From Pseudomonadota bacterium (lineage in GTDB: Bacteria > Pseudomonadota > Gammaproteobacteria > Burkholderiales > Gallionellaceae), in the NCBI GenBank assembly GCA_021782995.1, contig JAJXUI010000005.1:25804-89803 (forward strand): a DNA stretch of 64,000 bases, read 5' to 3'. This document shows positions 8,357 through 17,743 of this stretch, in pieces; within the stretch, counting starts at the first letter, position 1, and every line of letters starts with the position of its first letter. A program made the translations under genes and the position numbers. The notes under the pieces are model-generated. The model had not been told where the DNA came from and made no database searches. It saw only the letters and a list, made by a program, of their open reading frames with translations.

Positions 8357-10690
8357 ATGAAAGAAAAATACGCAGGACTGTACAGACTATTCCAGCCTGT
8401 CCTGTTGCAGAATGGAATAGGGCGCCGCTTCGCCTTGCTGATCCTCATCTTCAGCGGGATCATCACCCTGATCTTTACGGCCTTGCAGGTCGGCCTGGAA
8501 TTCCGTCGTGATGTGAATGAAACGGAGCAGATGCTGATACAGGTGAAGGACAGCAACTCCGCCAGTCTGGCAAGCAGTCTGTGGGAAGTCAGTGACAAGG
8601 ATGTCAGGCTGCAGCTTGATGGCATCATGCGGGTGCCTGACATGCAGTATCTCGAAGTCAGGTCGGAAACAGGCAGGCTTGTTGCCTCTGCAGGCATCAG
8701 GCAGGATAACCGCATTCTGCTGCAGGAAATTCCGCTTTATTATGCGCACAGGGGCCGCGATATCTATGTGGGCAAGCTGCTGGCAATGGCCAGCCTGCGT
8801 GGTGCATACCAGCGCGCGATGGACAAGATTCTGGTTATCCTGCTGACGCAGGCAGTCAAGACCTTCCTCGTATCCCTGTTCATCCTGTACCTGTTTCATA
8901 TGCTGATAGGCCGGCATATGGTAAAGGTTTCCAGTTTTCTCGAAGCCTTGGGCAGCAATGCTGCCGGCCCCCGACTGGAGCTTGAGCCGGATATCTGGTT
9001 CGGGGGGGAATCGGATGAGCTGCACCAGCTCGCGGACTCTTTCAACCGCAAGCGTGCGGCGCTGGCTGAGGCATACCGCCAACTGCAGGAAAGCGAGAAA
9101 CTGCTCAGTCATTCCCAGTCGGTTGCGAAAATAGGCAGCTGGCGGCTGGACTGCCACACCAGCCAGCTGGTCTGGTCTGACGAAACTTACCGCTTGTTCG
9201 GCCTGTCGCGCAATGAACCTGTAACACTGGAAAGTTTCGAGCAGCGTGTGCACCCGGACGACCGGGCTAAAGTGAATGCAGCATGGCAACTTGCCCTGAC
9301 CGGGGCAACGTACCAGATTGAACACCGCATTGTCGTGAATGATCAGGTGCGCTGGGTAGAGGAACGTGCGGAATTCGAATGGGATGCGCAAGGCAGGCCG
9401 CTGGTTGGACTCGGTTCGGTGCAGGACATTACCGAGCTCAAGCTGGCGATGCAGGAGGTGGAAAAGTACCGGGATCACCTTGAAGAGCTCATTTATGTCA
9501 GGACACGAGAACTGGAAACTGCGCGTCAGGCCGCTGAGGCCGCAAACATGGCAAAGAGCGAGTTTCTGGCAAACATATCCCATGAAATCCGTACGCCCCT
9601 GAATGCCATCATCGGCATGGCTTCACTGTTGCGGCGGGAGCCGGTAACGCCTTCGCAACTGGATAAGCTGGACACGATAGAGTCCTCCAGTGAACATCTG
9701 TTGTCCATCATCAATAATGTTCTGGACCTCTCCAAGATTGAAGCCGGGAAAATCGTGCTGGAAGAGGTGGATGTCAATATCCCGGATTTGCTGCGCAATG
9801 TGCAGGATATCCTGCATTTGCAGGCCAGGGAGCGCAACCTTGAACTCAAGGTCGAGATCGAGTTTGATTCCGGCCCCTTGCTGGGTGATCCGACCCGCCT
9901 GCAGCAGGCATTGCTCAATTACGCCGGCAATGCAGTCAAATTCACGGAAAAGGGAAGCATATTGTTGCGTGCGGAATTGCAGCAGAACGAAGCAGAGTTT
10001 GTGCTGGTTCGCTTTGAGGTGAAAGATACCGGTATCGGCATCGCACCGGAAATTTTACCCAGGTTATTCATGAATTTTGAGCAGGCCGACAATTCGATGA
10101 CGCGCAAATTTGGCGGCACCGGCCTGGGCCTGGCCATTACCCGCAAGCTTGCCATCTTGATGGGGGGTGATGCCGGTGTCCTGAGTACGCCGGGAAAGGG
10201 CAGCCTGTTCTGGTTTACGGCAAGACTCAGGAAGGGCTTAAGTCGGCAGGCCAAGCCGCAAGCCGCAATGTCCCATACAGCAGCGGAGTCACTTTTGATG
10301 GAATTTTCCGGCTGCAAGGTTCTGGTGGTGGATGATGAGCGCGTGAATCGTCAGCTGGTGCAGGATATGCTGTCCACCATACAGCCGCAGATTTTCCTGG
10401 CAAAGGATGGGGTGGAAGCGCTTGAGCTGGCGCAGGAAAATGCGTTCGACATCATCCTGATGGATATGCAGATGCCGAGGATGAATGGGCTGGAGGCGAC
10501 CCGGCAGATACGCAAACTTGCCAGTGGCAAGGCGGTGCCCATCATCGCGTTGACCGGGAATGCCTTTGCGGAAGATCGCATCAAGTGCATGGAATCCGGG
10601 ATGAATGACGTGATCACCAAACCCTTCAAGCCGGATGTGCTGTACCTGACCATGTATAAATGGTTGTCCTCGCGACAGTCAGGCAGTTGA
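8357..10690 (+). CDS. Hybrid sensor histidine kinase (PAS-HisKA-HATPase-REC)
   Basis: A 777-residue inner-membrane kinase. Membrane helices at about 24-46 and 160-187 enclose a periplasmic sensor of about 115 residues; then a HAMP-like linker, a PAS_3 domain (about 250-360, ending in VQDITELK), HisKA with the phospho-acceptor in SHEIRTPLN (about 413), HATPase (DTGIGI, GGTGLGL) and a receiver domain with VVDDE, LMDMQMP and the lysine of ITKPF. There is no Hpt domain, so a separate phosphotransfer partner is expected. The start ATG lacks a strong ribosome site. The solute-binding protein 44 bp downstream may present a ligand to its periplasmic domain; this is inference. Confidence 0.92.
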   Translation: MKEKYAGLYRLFQPVLLQNGIGRRFALLILIFSGIITLIFTALQVGLEFRRDVNETEQMLIQVKDSNSASLASSLWEVSDKDVRLQLDGIMRVPDMQYLEVRSETGRLVASAGIRQDNRILLQEIPLYYAHRGRDIYVGKLLAMASLRGAYQRAMDKILVILLTQAVKTFLVSLFILYLFHMLIGRHMVKVSSFLEALGSNAAGPRLELEPDIWFGGESDELHQLADSFNRKRAALAEAYRQLQESEKLLSHSQSVAKIGSWRLDCHTSQLVWSDETYRLFGLSRNEPVTLESFEQRVHPDDRAKVNAAWQLALTGATYQIEHRIVVNDQVRWVEERAEFEWDAQGRPLVGLGSVQDITELKLAMQEVEKYRDHLEELIYVRTRELETARQAAEAANMAKSEFLANISHEIRTPLNAIIGMASLLRREPVTPSQLDKLDTIESSSEHLLSIINNVLDLSKIEAGKIVLEEVDVNIPDLLRNVQDILHLQARERNLELKVEIEFDSGPLLGDPTRLQQALLNYAGNAVKFTEKGSILLRAELQQNEAEFVLVRFEVKDTGIGIAPEILPRLFMNFEQADNSMTRKFGGTGLGLAITRKLAILMGGDAGVLSTPGKGSLFWFTARLRKGLSRQAKPQAAMSHTAAESLLMEFSGCKVLVVDDERVNRQLVQDMLSTIQPQIFLAKDGVEALELAQENAFDIILMDMQMPRMNGLEATRQIRKLASGKAVPIIALTGNAFAEDRIKCMESGMNDVITKPFKPDVLYLTMYKWLSSRQSGS

Positions 10691-10734
10691 GCGCTGAAAT
10701 ACCTGATACTGGATGAAATGGGGAGATATGGAAA

Positions 10735-11544
10735 ATGTGCAAACCTGATTCCAGAAGTCATGTCTTGTTGAAAATTGTTCTGGCCATGCTGTTGATGCAG
10801 GGCTGTGAGCGGGTCGTTGCCGTGCCCTTGCCGGTGTGCTCGCGTACCTTTACCCTGGCTTACCACCAGCACGGCATGCTGTATGAAAAGGACAGCAATA
10901 CAGGTATAGACAAGGATGTGGCGCAGGAGCTGATGCGCCGGAGTGGATGCAAATTTGAAATCAGCGTGATGCCGCGTTCACGCATATGGGCATGGATAGA
11001 ATCAGGCGAGCTGGATTTCAGCATGTCGGGCATCACCAACGCCGAACGTGACAGGTTTGCCGGTTTTGCATGGTATCTCTGTAACAAATATTACCTGCTG
11101 GTGCGCAAGGACAGCGGTGTAAAGTCCTTGCCTGCATTCGAGGCTGACCCAGCGCTGTCAATTGGTGCCATACGCAGCTTTCGCTACAGCCCTGCCTTGA
11201 ACCGTTTCGTGGATCGATTGACTTCCCGGAAAAGGGTGACGGAAGTGCCCGATCATGCGCAGCTGCTCGGCATGATCAGCCTGAACCGCATCCAGGGCAT
11301 GATCATCGAGCCATTCAACTACAGTCAGGTGGACCGGCAGGCATTGCAGAAAATGACGCGCATCATCGAAACAGAAGATCCGCCGACATTGCATGGCCTG
11401 ATCATGTCTAAAAAATCTCTTCCGGCAGCAGAACGTAAAAAGTGGGCGGCGATCATCGATGGCATGCACAAGGATGGCACGATCTACCGCATACTCAGGA
11501 AGTATTTCGACAGGAAGATGGCTCAGTCCATGGTCGATTTCTGA
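10735..11544 (+). CDS. Periplasmic solute-binding protein family 3
   Basis: A 269-residue product with an N-terminal signal sequence (residues about 10-30) in which LLMQGC resembles a lipobox. The mature part follows the SBP_bac_3 pattern: FTLAYHQHGMLYEKD, NTGIDKDVAQELMRRSGCK, then GELDFSMSGITNAERD. No permease or ATPase gene is nearby, so it is more likely a sensor partner for the kinase just upstream than part of an importer. It could also be a soluble orphan receptor. The ligand is unknown; the fold usually binds amino acids. Confidence 0.8.
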   Translation: MCKPDSRSHVLLKIVLAMLLMQGCERVVAVPLPVCSRTFTLAYHQHGMLYEKDSNTGIDKDVAQELMRRSGCKFEISVMPRSRIWAWIESGELDFSMSGITNAERDRFAGFAWYLCNKYYLLVRKDSGVKSLPAFEADPALSIGAIRSFRYSPALNRFVDRLTSRKRVTEVPDHAQLLGMISLNRIQGMIIEPFNYSQVDRQALQKMTRIIETEDPPTLHGLIMSKKSLPAAERKKWAAIIDGMHKDGTIYRILRKYFDRKMAQSMVDF

Positions 11545-11655
11545 GATTCACTTGCGGCATTGTCGCGGTTCTGTGATGGCAAAGTTTCTACCTTGAAGCG
11601 CCATCAGCAAGACCGGTATCCATGCAAGCCGGGATATCACTGACCCAACCCGGCA

Positions 11656-11850
11656 TTACTTGTTCAGCGTCTCGCGTTCCTTTTTGTATGTGCCATAACT
11701 TGGCGACGGGCTCATTGCGCGTTCTTCCGGGGTTTTGAGTCCGTCATTTCGCATGCGTATGCCTTCATACAGTCTTTGATGCCAGACATCGGAGCACGCT
11801 GAGAGCATGAATATCAATGTCAGAAGTAAAAGACGAAAGACCGTTTTCAT
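11656..11850 (-). CDS. Small lipoprotein
   Basis: A 64-residue precursor: a basic start (MKTVFR), a hydrophobic helix and the lipobox MLSAC, so Cys19 would be acylated. The mature 45-residue part is charged and has no recognised fold. A good ribosome site (GGAGG) precedes the ATG. It follows trxC by 21 bp on the same strand and may be cotranscribed. Confidence 0.7.
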   Translation of the reverse strand: MKTVFRLLLLTLIFMLSACSDVWHQRLYEGIRMRNDGLKTPEERAMSPSPSYGTYKKERETLNK

Positions 11851-11871
11851 GCGCCTCCGCAGTGCCGGAAA

Positions 11872-12306
11872 TTACTGGCTGGATCGTGCCCAGCTCACTA
11901 TGCCATTCACATCCATGGCGCCAGCCTGGCGCGCGATTTCGCGGCCATTCCTGAAAAGCGCCAGAGTCGGGATGCTGCGGATATTATAGCGCGCGGCAAT
12001 CTGCTGGGCTTCCTCGGTGTTCAGTTTCGCCAGGCGCATCTGCGGCTCAAGCTTTGCGGCGGCCTGCACAAAATTGGGCGCCATCATGCGGCAGGGGCCG
12101 CACCAGGGAGCCCAGAAATCCACCAGCACGGGCACATCGCTGCGCGTGACATGCTTGTCGAAATTGCCGGCATTGAGCTCTACCGGATGAGCATTGAACA
12201 GAGGCTGCTTGCATTTGCCGCAGCTGGGCTGGTCGGCCAGTTTTTCGCTGGGGATGCGGTTGACCGCATCGCAATGCGGGCAAACCAGGTGCAGGGATTC
12301 AGTCAT
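11872..12306 (-). CDS. trxC: Thioredoxin 2
   Basis: A cytosolic disulfide reductase. The 144-residue product has the extra N-terminal zinc module of thioredoxin 2 (CPHC at about 9-12 and CGKC at about 29-32) ahead of a normal thioredoxin domain with the active site WAPWCGPCRMM and the cis-proline RSIPTL. The length is typical of TrxC (about 140). A ribosome site AAAGGA precedes the start. In other bacteria trxC is induced by oxidative stress; no OxyR site is claimed here. Confidence 0.95.
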   Translation of the reverse strand: MTESLHLVCPHCDAVNRIPSEKLADQPSCGKCKQPLFNAHPVELNAGNFDKHVTRSDVPVLVDFWAPWCGPCRMMAPNFVQAAAKLEPQMRLAKLNTEEAQQIAARYNIRSIPTLALFRNGREIARQAGAMDVNGIVSWARSSQ

Positions 12307-12406
12307 GACAGGTCCTTTCAGGTAATCGGCTACTATATGGGGATGCCTGTCGTTTTTTCAAGATGACTGGTTGGTTACAGCGAATCGAGGAAGGCCTGGC
12401 AAATGC

Positions 12407-13300
12407 TCAGAGCTTGAATCGCATTGACAGATCAATCGACTGAATATCCTTGGTCAGCGTGCCGATGGAAATGCGGTCCACGCCGGTTTCGGCGATTGCA
12501 CGCACCGTCTGCAGATTCACGCCGCCAGACGCCTCCAGTTCGGCGCGGCCGGCTGTCAGTGTGACGGCATCACGCATCATGTCGAGGCTGAAATTATCGA
12601 GCAGGATGAGTTTCGCGCCAGCCTCCAGTGACTGATTCAGTTCATCCAGCGTCTCCACCTCAATCTGGATGCTGATCGAAGCCGGCGCGCTGTGCTGGGC
12701 CTGCTCAAGCACCTGGCGGATGCCACCTGCGGCGAGAATGTGGTTCTCCTTGATCAGCACGCCATCAAAAAGCGCCATGCGCTGGTTTTCGCCGCCACCG
12801 ACATGCACGGCGTATTTCTGCGCAATGCGCAGGCCAGGCAGGGTTTTGCGCGTGTCATAAATTTTTGCGTGCGTACCCTTGATCAGCTCGACATACTGTC
12901 TTGTTGCGGTCGCGGTGGCAGAGAGTGTCTGCAGGAAGTTCAAAGCACTGCGTTCGGCGGTAAGCATCGCACGCGCCTTGCCGGAAATGTCGCACAGGGT
13001 CTGGCCGGCCTTGATCGTGTCACCTTCCTTTGCTTGCCAGGTGAGGGTGCAGTCGGGATCCAGCATATTGAAACACGCATCAAACCATGGCGTTCCACAC
13101 AACACGGCATCCTGTCGCGTGATCACGCTGGCATGGCCCATTTTGTCCTTTTCGATCAGGAGGGCGGTGTAGTCCAGCGCCTGGTATTCGGCTGCTTTTT
13201 CACCATGGCGGCGCCGGCTCAGGTCGCGCATGTCTTCCAGCAATGAAGCAGATACATTGGCCTGGATATGTGGGGAGAGGAATTTTTCCGTGTATGACAT
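12407..13300 (-). CDS. nadC: Quinolinate phosphoribosyltransferase
   Basis: Converts quinolinate and PRPP to nicotinate mononucleotide in de novo NAD synthesis. Diagnostic blocks are present in the 297-residue product: AERSALNFLQTLSATAT, YDTRKTLPGLR, KYAVHVGGGENQR, IKENH, and ILLDNFS near the C-terminus. The length is normal. It is the last gene of a three-gene minus-strand set with orf81 (4 bp away) and a dienelactone-hydrolase-like gene. A GGAG ribosome site lies before the ATG. Confidence 0.96.
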   Translation of the reverse strand: MSYTEKFLSPHIQANVSASLLEDMRDLSRRRHGEKAAEYQALDYTALLIEKDKMGHASVITRQDAVLCGTPWFDACFNMLDPDCTLTWQAKEGDTIKAGQTLCDISGKARAMLTAERSALNFLQTLSATATATRQYVELIKGTHAKIYDTRKTLPGLRIAQKYAVHVGGGENQRMALFDGVLIKENHILAAGGIRQVLEQAQHSAPASISIQIEVETLDELNQSLEAGAKLILLDNFSLDMMRDAVTLTAGRAELEASGGVNLQTVRAIAETGVDRISIGTLTKDIQSIDLSMRFKL

Positions 13301-13304
13301 GAAC

Positions 13305-13550
13305 TTACTCCAGCCAGCGTATCAGGTAATACAGGTTGAATCCTTCGGATGAACGGGATGGTCCCATCACCACTGCAGCGGCCATTTTCTCGTCAGGATT
13401 GGCGCCGGCGCGGGCTTCCGCTTCGCTGCCTACCACCGTCACCACGTTTTCTGGAAAGCGGTCGCGTCTTTTCGATGGCGCATATATCAATGCATAGCAT
13501 TCGCTGACGATGCCGGCAATGGGATCGATCAGGTGAGGTTTCATCGACAT
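13305..13550 (-). CDS. Small protein of unknown function between dlh and nadC
   Basis: An 81-residue product beginning MSMKPHLIDPIAG. The ATG at 13550 overlaps the TAA of the upstream gene (TAATG), which indicates translational coupling and fixes the start; the longer frame upstream is a shadow of the hydrolase. It has no membrane segment or signal and ends in an aromatic stretch (NLYYLIRWLE). The family is not recognised. Its tight placement between dlh and nadC argues that it is expressed. Confidence 0.7.
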   Translation of the reverse strand: MSMKPHLIDPIAGIVSECYALIYAPSKRRDRFPENVVTVVGSEAEARAGANPDEKMAAAVVMGPSRSSEGFNLYYLIRWLE

Positions 13551-14389
13551 TACAGTTTCTCCTTGAACCAGAGTTGCAGACGGTTCCAGCCATCCACAGC
13601 GGCTTCCTTGCGGTAACTGGGTCGATAGTCGGCAAAGAAGGCGTGCGGTGCGTCGGGATAAACCACGATGCTCGAGCCGCTGCTGCCTTTGGCCAGTTCC
13701 GCTTTCATTCTTTCCACGGTGTCGAGGGGGATGCCCTGATCCGCGCCACCGTACAGTCCCAGCACCGGCACTTTCAGGGTGGCAGCGACATCTACCGGAT
13801 GCTTCGGCTGGCTCTCCGTGACCGGTGGTGAAATCTTGCCGTACCAGGCCACTGCGCATTTCAGTCCCGGATTGTGCGCGGCATACATCCAGGTGATGCG
13901 TCCACCCCAGCAGAAGCCGGTGATGGCCATGCGCTTGCTATCGGCCGCAGTATGTTTGCCCACCCATGCGGCAGTGGCATCCAGATCGGACATCACCTGC
14001 GCATCGGAAACCTTGCCGACGATTTTCAGGATTTCCTGCACATCGGCCATTTTTGAAACATCGCCCTGGCGTGCATACAGTTCCGGCGCAATTGCGAGGT
14101 ACCCCAGCTTGGCCAACCTGCGGCAAACATCCTTGATATGTTCATGCACGCCGAAAATTTCCTGCACCACCAGCACCACCGGGAAGTTTTTACCCTTGGT
14201 CGGACGTGCCACATAGGCCGGGAAAGCGAAATCGCCATTCGGAATGCTGACCATTTCGTCGGCGATGCCTTCCCGGTCGGTCATTACCAGTGTTTCTCCG
14301 GTAACGGGCTGCACGGAAAGTGCATAACTTGCGGCAATCATCGAGACCAGGAATTCGCGGCGGCTGATATCGGGTGAGTCAATTTGCAT
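13550..14389 (-). CDS. Dienelactone hydrolase family protein with twin-arginine leader
   Basis: An alpha/beta hydrolase of 279 residues. The nucleophile is the Cys of GFCWGG, the acid is the Asp in YGGADQG and the base is the His in DAPHAFF, matching the dienelactone hydrolase triad. The N-terminus DISRREFLVSMIAAS looks like a Tat signal, so the protein may be exported folded. The start at 14389 was chosen because GAGGAGA lies just upstream; the frame is open for 11 more codons. Substrate unknown; in this family carboxymethylenebutenolide is hydrolysed in chloroaromatic catabolism, but there is no such pathway nearby. Confidence 0.88.
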   Translation of the reverse strand: MQIDSPDISRREFLVSMIAASYALSVQPVTGETLVMTDREGIADEMVSIPNGDFAFPAYVARPTKGKNFPVVLVVQEIFGVHEHIKDVCRRLAKLGYLAIAPELYARQGDVSKMADVQEILKIVGKVSDAQVMSDLDATAAWVGKHTAADSKRMAITGFCWGGRITWMYAAHNPGLKCAVAWYGKISPPVTESQPKHPVDVAATLKVPVLGLYGGADQGIPLDTVERMKAELAKGSSGSSIVVYPDAPHAFFADYRPSYRKEAAVDGWNRLQLWFKEKL

Positions 14390-14578
14390 AGCGTCTCCTC
14401 GACAGGCGTGGGTTAAGAGCATTTGAGCCTAACCGCCCGATTGTATAGAAAAACACCATGCCGCTGGGCATGCTTGAGGGTGTCTCAAACTCGCCATCTC
14501 AATAAATAATAATAAAATCAATTACATAAATAGAAACTTCAAAAACCACCAAGGCAGGCCTTGTCAGATTCAATGTAA

Positions 14579-14593
14579 TGCTTATAATAAGCA
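14579..14593. promoter_or_regulatory. Palindromic candidate operator upstream of marR
   Basis: A perfect 7-1-7 palindrome (TGCTTAT-A-ATAAGCA) 25 bp before the MarR start codon, in an AT-rich region where the promoter must lie. MarR proteins bind such short palindromes near their own promoters. A weaker similar sequence (CTTACTAATAAG) follows directly. Confidence 0.5.
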
Positions 14594-14617
14594 ATACTTA
14601 CTAATAAGAGATTGCTG

Positions 14618-15046
14618 ATGAAGAAGCCGGAAGAAACGCTGGGCTACCTGTTGAATGACGTGGCGCGGCTGATCCGCAGTGAATTTCACAAGCGTATCGA
14701 ATGCAGCACGTTCACCCAGGCGCAGGCACGCGCACTGGTCTATGTGGCGCGCATCGAAGGCATCCGCCAGGTGCAGCTGGCCGAGCTGCTGGAAATCCAG
14801 CCGATCACGCTGGCGCGCATGATCGACCAGCTGGAGCAGGCAGGCCTGGTTGAGCGCAGGCAAAGCCCCAACGATCGCCGAGCCTATGAGTTGTATGTCA
14901 CTCCTGCAGCCGCGCCCCATCTGGAAAAAATCCGTGCCATCGGCAATGCCCTGCGCGCCGATGCACTGCAGGGTGTCAGCGAAAATGATGCTGCTGTCGT
15001 ATTCGAGGTGTTGCGCAAGATGCGCAGAAATCTCACCGGGCACTGA
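14618..15046 (+). CDS. MarR family transcriptional regulator
   Basis: A 142-residue winged-helix repressor. The DNA-binding part has the recognition helix region QVQLAELLEIQPITLARMIDQLEQAGLV split over residues about 50-75, and the wing ERRQSPNDRRAYELYVT with the family DxRxxxxxLT pattern. The ATG at 14618 is preferred over the TTG at 14612 because it has an AAGAGA-like ribosome site. It is followed by emrA and emrB in the same direction and probably represses them until a toxic ligand binds. Confidence 0.92.
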   Translation: MKKPEETLGYLLNDVARLIRSEFHKRIECSTFTQAQARALVYVARIEGIRQVQLAELLEIQPITLARMIDQLEQAGLVERRQSPNDRRAYELYVTPAAAPHLEKIRAIGNALRADALQGVSENDAAVVFEVLRKMRRNLTGH

Positions 15047-15084
15047 GCCTGCCATCAATCAACAAACATATGACTGGAAAAATC

Positions 15085-16143
15085 ATGAGCCAATCAGATA
15101 CGCATACTGCCACTCAGCCACAGAACAAATCGAAGCGATTCATCCTGCTGGTCGTTGTGCCTGCCGTTGCCCTGCTGGTATTCGGCATCGTTTACCTGCT
15201 GGGGGGACGCTATGTCAGCTCCGACAATGCCTATGTAAAGGCCGACAAGGTGCCGGTGAGCTCCACCGTGTCCGGCACGGTCACCGAAGTCATGGTGCAG
15301 GAAAACCAGGCGGTGAAGGCGGGGCAGTTGCTGTATCGCATCGACCCCTCTCAATTCCAGGTCTCAATTGCAAAGGATGAAGCCAAACTGGCACAGGCAC
15401 GTACCGATATCGCCGCAATGAAAGCCAGCTACCGTGAAAAGCAGGCGGAAATATTGCTCGCGCAAACCCGTTATGATTTCGCGCTGAAGGAACAGCAGCG
15501 CCAATCTGATCTGTTATCCAAGGGATACATTTCGCCCTCCCGTTACGATGAAGCGCGGCAAAGCACCGACATCGCCTCACAACAAGTGGCTGCGCTGAAG
15601 GAAGACCAAAGGCGTATCGCCGAATCTCTGGGCGGCAGTGCCGAAATGCCCATCGAGCAGTCTCCTGCGTTCCGCGTGGCGCTGGCCGAGCTGGCGCAGG
15701 CCAAGCTCGACCTGCAGCATACCGAGGTGAAGGCATCGATGGCAGGCATCGTCAGCAAGCCACCCAAGGTCGGCCAGTTTGTTGCGGCGGGCAATCCGGT
15801 GATGGCACTGGTGGTGAACGGCAACCTGTGGATCGAGGCCAACTTCACTGAAACCGACCTCACCCATGTGCACCCCGGCCAGGCGGTGGATATCAGTGTC
15901 GATACCTATCCTTCCGTGAAATGGAAAGGTGAAGTGGAAAGCCTGAGCCCGGCGACAGGCGCCGAGTTTTCGCTGATCCCGGCGCAGAATGCCACCGGCA
16001 ACTGGGTGAAAATCGCGCAGCGCGTCGCGGTGAAAATCAGCATTGCGTCCACACCTGACATGCCGCAACTGCGCGCAGGTCTCAGCACGGAAGTGGAAAT
16101 CGATACCGGCCACAAGCGGAAACTGCTGGGCATCACGTTGTAA
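15085..16143 (+). CDS. emrA: EmrA-like membrane fusion protein of a drug efflux pump
   Basis: The periplasmic adaptor of a tripartite efflux system, linking an inner-membrane MFS pump to an outer-membrane channel. The product has one membrane helix (about 20-40), a lipoyl/barrel-sandwich half (SSTVSGTVTEVMVQENQAVK), a long coiled-coil hairpin rich in Ala/Gln/Lys/Glu (about 95-200), the second lipoyl half (KASMAGIVSKPPKVG) and a beta-barrel ending. An alternative ATG at 15070 would add five residues. It sits 9 bp before emrB. Confidence 0.92.
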   Translation: MSQSDTHTATQPQNKSKRFILLVVVPAVALLVFGIVYLLGGRYVSSDNAYVKADKVPVSSTVSGTVTEVMVQENQAVKAGQLLYRIDPSQFQVSIAKDEAKLAQARTDIAAMKASYREKQAEILLAQTRYDFALKEQQRQSDLLSKGYISPSRYDEARQSTDIASQQVAALKEDQRRIAESLGGSAEMPIEQSPAFRVALAELAQAKLDLQHTEVKASMAGIVSKPPKVGQFVAAGNPVMALVVNGNLWIEANFTETDLTHVHPGQAVDISVDTYPSVKWKGEVESLSPATGAEFSLIPAQNATGNWVKIAQRVAVKISIASTPDMPQLRAGLSTEVEIDTGHKRKLLGITL

Positions 16144-16152
16144 GCATCCATC

Positions 16153-17685
16153 ATGAACGCAGCTGCAGCCAAATCCCATACCGGCATGATCACCGTTTCG
16201 GTGATGCTGGCCACCATCATGCAGGCGCTGGACACCACCATCGCCAACGTTGCGCTGCCGCACATGCAGGGCACGCTCGGCGCAACGCAGGACCAGATCT
16301 CATGGGTGCTCACTTCGTATATCGTGGCGGCGGCGATCTTCATGCCGCTCACCGGATTCCTCACTGCGCGGATGGGACGCAAGCGCGTGTTCATGTGGTC
16401 CGTGGTGGGTTTCACCATCACCTCCATGCTGTGCGGCGCGGCACAGTCGCTGGAGCAGATGGTGCTGTTCCGATTCATGCAGGGTGTGTTTGGCGCCAGC
16501 CTGGTGCCGCTGTCGCAGGCAGTGATGCTGGATACCTTCCCGCGCGAGAAGCACGGCTCGGCGATGGCGATGTGGGGTGTGGGCGTGATGGTCGGGCCGA
16601 TATTGGGCCCGTCACTCGGTGGCTGGCTCACCGAGTATTACAACTGGCGCTGGGTGTTCTACATCAACCTGCCGTTCGGCATTCTCGCCTGGATGGGGCT
16701 GGCTGCCTTCGTGCATGAAACGCCGATCAACAAGGCCAAGAAATTCGACCTGTTCGGCTTCGCCATGCTCAGCCTGTCGCTCGGCGCGTTGCAGATGATG
16801 CTGGACCGCGGCGAAACGCTGGACTGGTTTGCCAGCCCGGAAGTGATCACCGAGACCGTGCTGGCCATCGGTGCGATGTATCTCTTCATTGCGCATATCT
16901 TCACCCATGCGCATCCCTTCATCGAGCCCGGCCTGTTCCGCGACCGCAACTTCAGTGTCGGCCTGCTGTTCATCTTCCTCATCGGCATCATTCTGCTGGC
17001 GACCATGGCCCTGCTGCCGCCCTTCATGCAGGGGCTGATGGGCTATCCCATTCTCGATATCGGTTACCTGCTGGCGCCGCGCGGCGTGGGCACGATGATG
17101 GCGATGCTGGTGGTCGGCCGGCTTTCCGGCAAGGTGGATGCGCGGGCGCTGATCCTCACCGGCCTGCTGCTCACCAGTTATTCGCTGTATGCAATGACGA
17201 AATTCACCCTCGATATATCCGGCAGTGCAATCGTGACCACCGGTATCGTGCAGGGCTTTGGCCTTGGCTTCATCTTCGTGCCGCTCTCCACCATCACCTT
17301 TGCCACGCTGGCCGGGCATTACCGCAATGAAGGCACCGCGCTGTTCAGCCTGATGCGGAATATCGGCAGCAGTATCGGCATCTCCGTGGTGGTCACTTAC
17401 CTCGCGCAGCGCACGCAGATCAACCATGCTGCACTGGCCGACTACATCAGTGGCTCAAATATGGCACTGCAAAGCGCGGTGGAAAATGGCGCACTCAATA
17501 TGTCCACGCCGCAGGGCCTGATGGCGATCAATGGCGAAGTGACCAGGCAGGCAGCCACGCTGGCCTACCTGCAGGATTTCCGCCTGATGATGTTCATCAC
17601 GCTGGCGGCGATTCCACTCCTCGTATTCCTGCGCGCGCCCGTAAAAAAGCCGTCCGTGAAAACCATGGCGGCTGCGGCCGAGTAA
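16153..17685 (+). CDS. emrB: EmrB-like DHA2 family drug:proton antiporter
   Basis: A 510-residue inner-membrane transporter of 14 helices. It opens with the DHA2 motif LDTTIANVALPHMQG and has the family marks LTSYIVAAAIFMPLTG, RMGRKR (motif A) and GPILGPSLGGWLTEYYNWR (motif C/D1). With EmrA and an outer-membrane channel it would expel hydrophobic compounds. No TolC homologue is in the window. The gene order marR-emrA-emrB indicates substrate-inducible repression. Confidence 0.95.
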   Translation: MNAAAAKSHTGMITVSVMLATIMQALDTTIANVALPHMQGTLGATQDQISWVLTSYIVAAAIFMPLTGFLTARMGRKRVFMWSVVGFTITSMLCGAAQSLEQMVLFRFMQGVFGASLVPLSQAVMLDTFPREKHGSAMAMWGVGVMVGPILGPSLGGWLTEYYNWRWVFYINLPFGILAWMGLAAFVHETPINKAKKFDLFGFAMLSLSLGALQMMLDRGETLDWFASPEVITETVLAIGAMYLFIAHIFTHAHPFIEPGLFRDRNFSVGLLFIFLIGIILLATMALLPPFMQGLMGYPILDIGYLLAPRGVGTMMAMLVVGRLSGKVDARALILTGLLLTSYSLYAMTKFTLDISGSAIVTTGIVQGFGLGFIFVPLSTITFATLAGHYRNEGTALFSLMRNIGSSIGISVVVTYLAQRTQINHAALADYISGSNMALQSAVENGALNMSTPQGLMAINGEVTRQAATLAYLQDFRLMMFITLAAIPLLVFLRAPVKKPSVKTMAAAAE

Positions 17686-17705
17686 AATTGACAGTAGCGT
17701 AACTG

Positions 17706-17725
17706 GGTGTTGCCTTGGTAACACC
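17706..17725. promoter_or_regulatory. Inverted repeat upstream of the toxin-antitoxin pair
   Basis: GGTGTTGCC-TT-GGTAACACC is a near-perfect dyad (one G/T mismatch per half) ending 18 bp before the antitoxin ATG, with a TTGACA hexamer 12 bp to its left. RHH antitoxins repress their own operons through such palindromes. It could alternatively be a weak emrB terminator, but no T run follows. Confidence 0.5.
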
Positions 17726-17743
17726 TGACATTGCGGGGTCATC

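Noticed and set aside
8387..9583. 398-codon frame opposite the hybrid kinase
   Set aside because: Antisense to conserved PAS and HisKA coding sequence; no recognisable domain.
16612..17427. 271-codon frame opposite emrB
   Set aside because: Shadow of membrane-helix codons, very rich in His, Gln and Asp.
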